Assembly (NCBI GenBank): GCA_027730605.1
Contig: JAQCGN010000003.1
Span: 1 to 42,644, forward strand
Direction: 5' to 3'
Length of the DNA stretch: 42,644 bases
From: Actinomycetota bacterium
Lineage (GTDB): Bacteria; Actinomycetota; Actinomycetes; S36-B12; UBA5976
Each line of letters begins with the position of its first letter. The first letter of the stretch is position 1. Below the pieces are notes generated by a model. The model was not told the origin of the DNA. It made no database searches and worked only from the letters and a program-made list of their open reading frames with translations. Positions 41,246 through 42,644 of this stretch are shown here, piece after piece. The position numbers and the translations under genes were made by a program.

Positions 41246-41676
41246 TGGGTGAAAATATTTCAGATTTAAAACCAGATGGAAGCAACTACCCAATTCAAAA
41301 AAGTGATGCGCAATGGAAACAAGAATTATCTGATTTCGAGTATCACGTTTTAAGACAAGCTGGTACTGAACCTGCGTGGAGTGGAGAAATTGAGACTGGT
41401 GAAAATCTGGTTTATGTCTGCCGGGGTTGTGAAGCTCAATTATTTACCACAAAAGAAAAGTTTGATTCTCGTTGTGGATGGCCATCTTTTTGGTCACCAC
41501 TAGCAAAAGATGCAATCATCGAATTACCTGATTACTCCATGGGTCGATTAAGAGTTGAAGTTCGTTGTGCAAATTGTGGATCTCATTTGGGACATGTGTT
41601 TGAGGGAGAGGGTTTTGATACCCCCACTGATTTGCGCTATTGCATAAACGCAGTTTGTTTAAAACCTGCACAATAA
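41245..41676 (+). CDS. msrB: Peptide-methionine (R)-S-oxide reductase
   Basis: 143 aa; CRGCEAQLF, KFDSRCGWPSFW, VRCANCGSHLGHVFEGEG, RYCINAVCL. Confidence 0.95.
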   Translation: MGENISDLKPDGSNYPIQKSDAQWKQELSDFEYHVLRQAGTEPAWSGEIETGENLVYVCRGCEAQLFTTKEKFDSRCGWPSFWSPLAKDAIIELPDYSMGRLRVEVRCANCGSHLGHVFEGEGFDTPTDLRYCINAVCLKPAQ

Positions 41677-41739
41677 ATCCCCATCCCAATTCGGCGTTTC
41701 ATCACTTCAGTCACACCAGTAACACATAAAGTTAGGCAA

Positions 41740-42291
41740 GTGAAATTCGAAAATCCTCAATTTGAACAACTTGTCACCTCACTTCGAAGTGCTCCTTTCA
41801 GACCAGAAATCACAACTGAAGAAGTACCAGCACCAATGAGACTTGCTCCTTATTCACTTGCCATTGCTGCTGAAGTTTTGGAAGGTGAAAACGATTTAAG
41901 CAACGGTCGATTAGTTTTACTTTTTGATCCACAAGCTGTTCCTGCTTGGAATGGCACAACCAGATTAGTTACTTTCACTAAAGCTCGCGTAGAAGCAGAT
42001 TTAGCAAGTGATCCCCTGCTCACCCAAGTTGGTTGGACTTGGTTACTTGATTGTTTTTCCCAAAGAGGAATAAAAGCAGCTGAACTTTCTGGCACTGTGA
42101 CTAGAACTTCTTCAGATTCTTATGGCGAACTTAATTCTCATGCCCTGGAAGGAACAATCGAGATAAGAGCTTCTTGGACTGTTCCTGATCAAATTGAATT
42201 ACACGTTGCCGCTTGGGGAGATTTGCTCTGTCAAGCAGCAGGCTTACAACCTCTACCTCCAGGAATAACCCGTATCAAAAAAACCCATTAA
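41740..42291 (+). CDS. DUF3000 domain-containing protein
   Basis: 183 aa; SLRSAPFRPEITTEEVPAPMRLAPYSLAIAAEV, GRLVLLFDPQAVPAWNGTTRLVTF, DPLLTQVGWTWLLD. Confidence 0.87.
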   Translation: MKFENPQFEQLVTSLRSAPFRPEITTEEVPAPMRLAPYSLAIAAEVLEGENDLSNGRLVLLFDPQAVPAWNGTTRLVTFTKARVEADLASDPLLTQVGWTWLLDCFSQRGIKAAELSGTVTRTSSDSYGELNSHALEGTIEIRASWTVPDQIELHVAAWGDLLCQAAGLQPLPPGITRIKKTH

Positions 42292-42334
42292 ATTGGGAAC
42301 AATTTAGTATCAGTTTTTCGTCTCAATTTTTAAC

Positions 42335-42644
42335 TTGAAGAAAAACCTAACCACCTTAGTCACAGGTGATACAAAACAGTCTCAAAAATTTTTAGAAATA
42401 TTAAAATAAGTTGGCACCACTCATTGGAAACATGTTACAACTGCAAACCAAATGAGACTTCATTTCAGAAAAAATGGAACACCAAGCATCTCACTTCTTG
42501 ATGAAAGAATTGGAGCTGAATGGGGTGTTAATTTAGCGCAAGAATTACGAATAGCTGGGTGTTCAAATATTGTGCTTTTTAACAAAAAATCTGATCCAAA
42601 TTCGATACTTAAAATACTAAAAAAAGATACCAGATGTCTTGTGT
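42335..42644 (+). pseudogene. Receiver-domain-like ORF with an in-frame TAA, running off the window edge
   Basis: From TTG 42335: (M)KKNLTTLVTGDTKQSQKFLEILK*VGTTHWKHVTTANQMRLHFRKNGTPSISLLDERIGAEWGVNLAQELRIAGCSNIVLFNKKSDPNSILKILKKDTRCLV; TAA at 42407-42409; alternative ATG at 42452. Confidence 0.45.

Noticed and set aside
1-42644. Defence system, prophage, transposon or CRISPR array
   Set aside because: No transposase, integrase, phage structural gene, restriction-modification motif or spaced direct-repeat array was recognised anywhere in the window.

Overview
AT-rich, gene-dense chromosomal window from a streamlined actinobacterium. Gene order and content (alaS-ruvX-mltG-aroE-pilD-aroC-aroK; thrS-HIT-pgsA-patA-pimA-pdxS-pdxT-yebC-ruvCAB-secDF-rel; DUF3000; PGPGW family) fit a Nanopelagicales/acI-like lineage, but that placement is inference. 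About 41 protein-coding genes and three tRNAs (Gly-GCC, Cys-GCA, Val-GAC) can be supported. I see no prophage, transposon, CRISPR array or recognisable defence system, and most of the window is housekeeping. Items worth a second look: a Pseudomonas-101-type NAD formate dehydrogenase directly after the tRNA cluster; a perfect AT-rich inverted repeat between two tRNAs; a coiled-coil + GH25 muramidase; tandem hairpins before an M23 peptidase; a 37-aa basic ORF; a formyltransferase-like protein apparently lacking the catalytic Asn; yajC and apt missing from their usual sites; a receiver-like ORF with an in-frame stop at the right edge; and a convergent gene pair with overlapping stop codons. I did not find convincing evidence of a wholly new multi-gene system.
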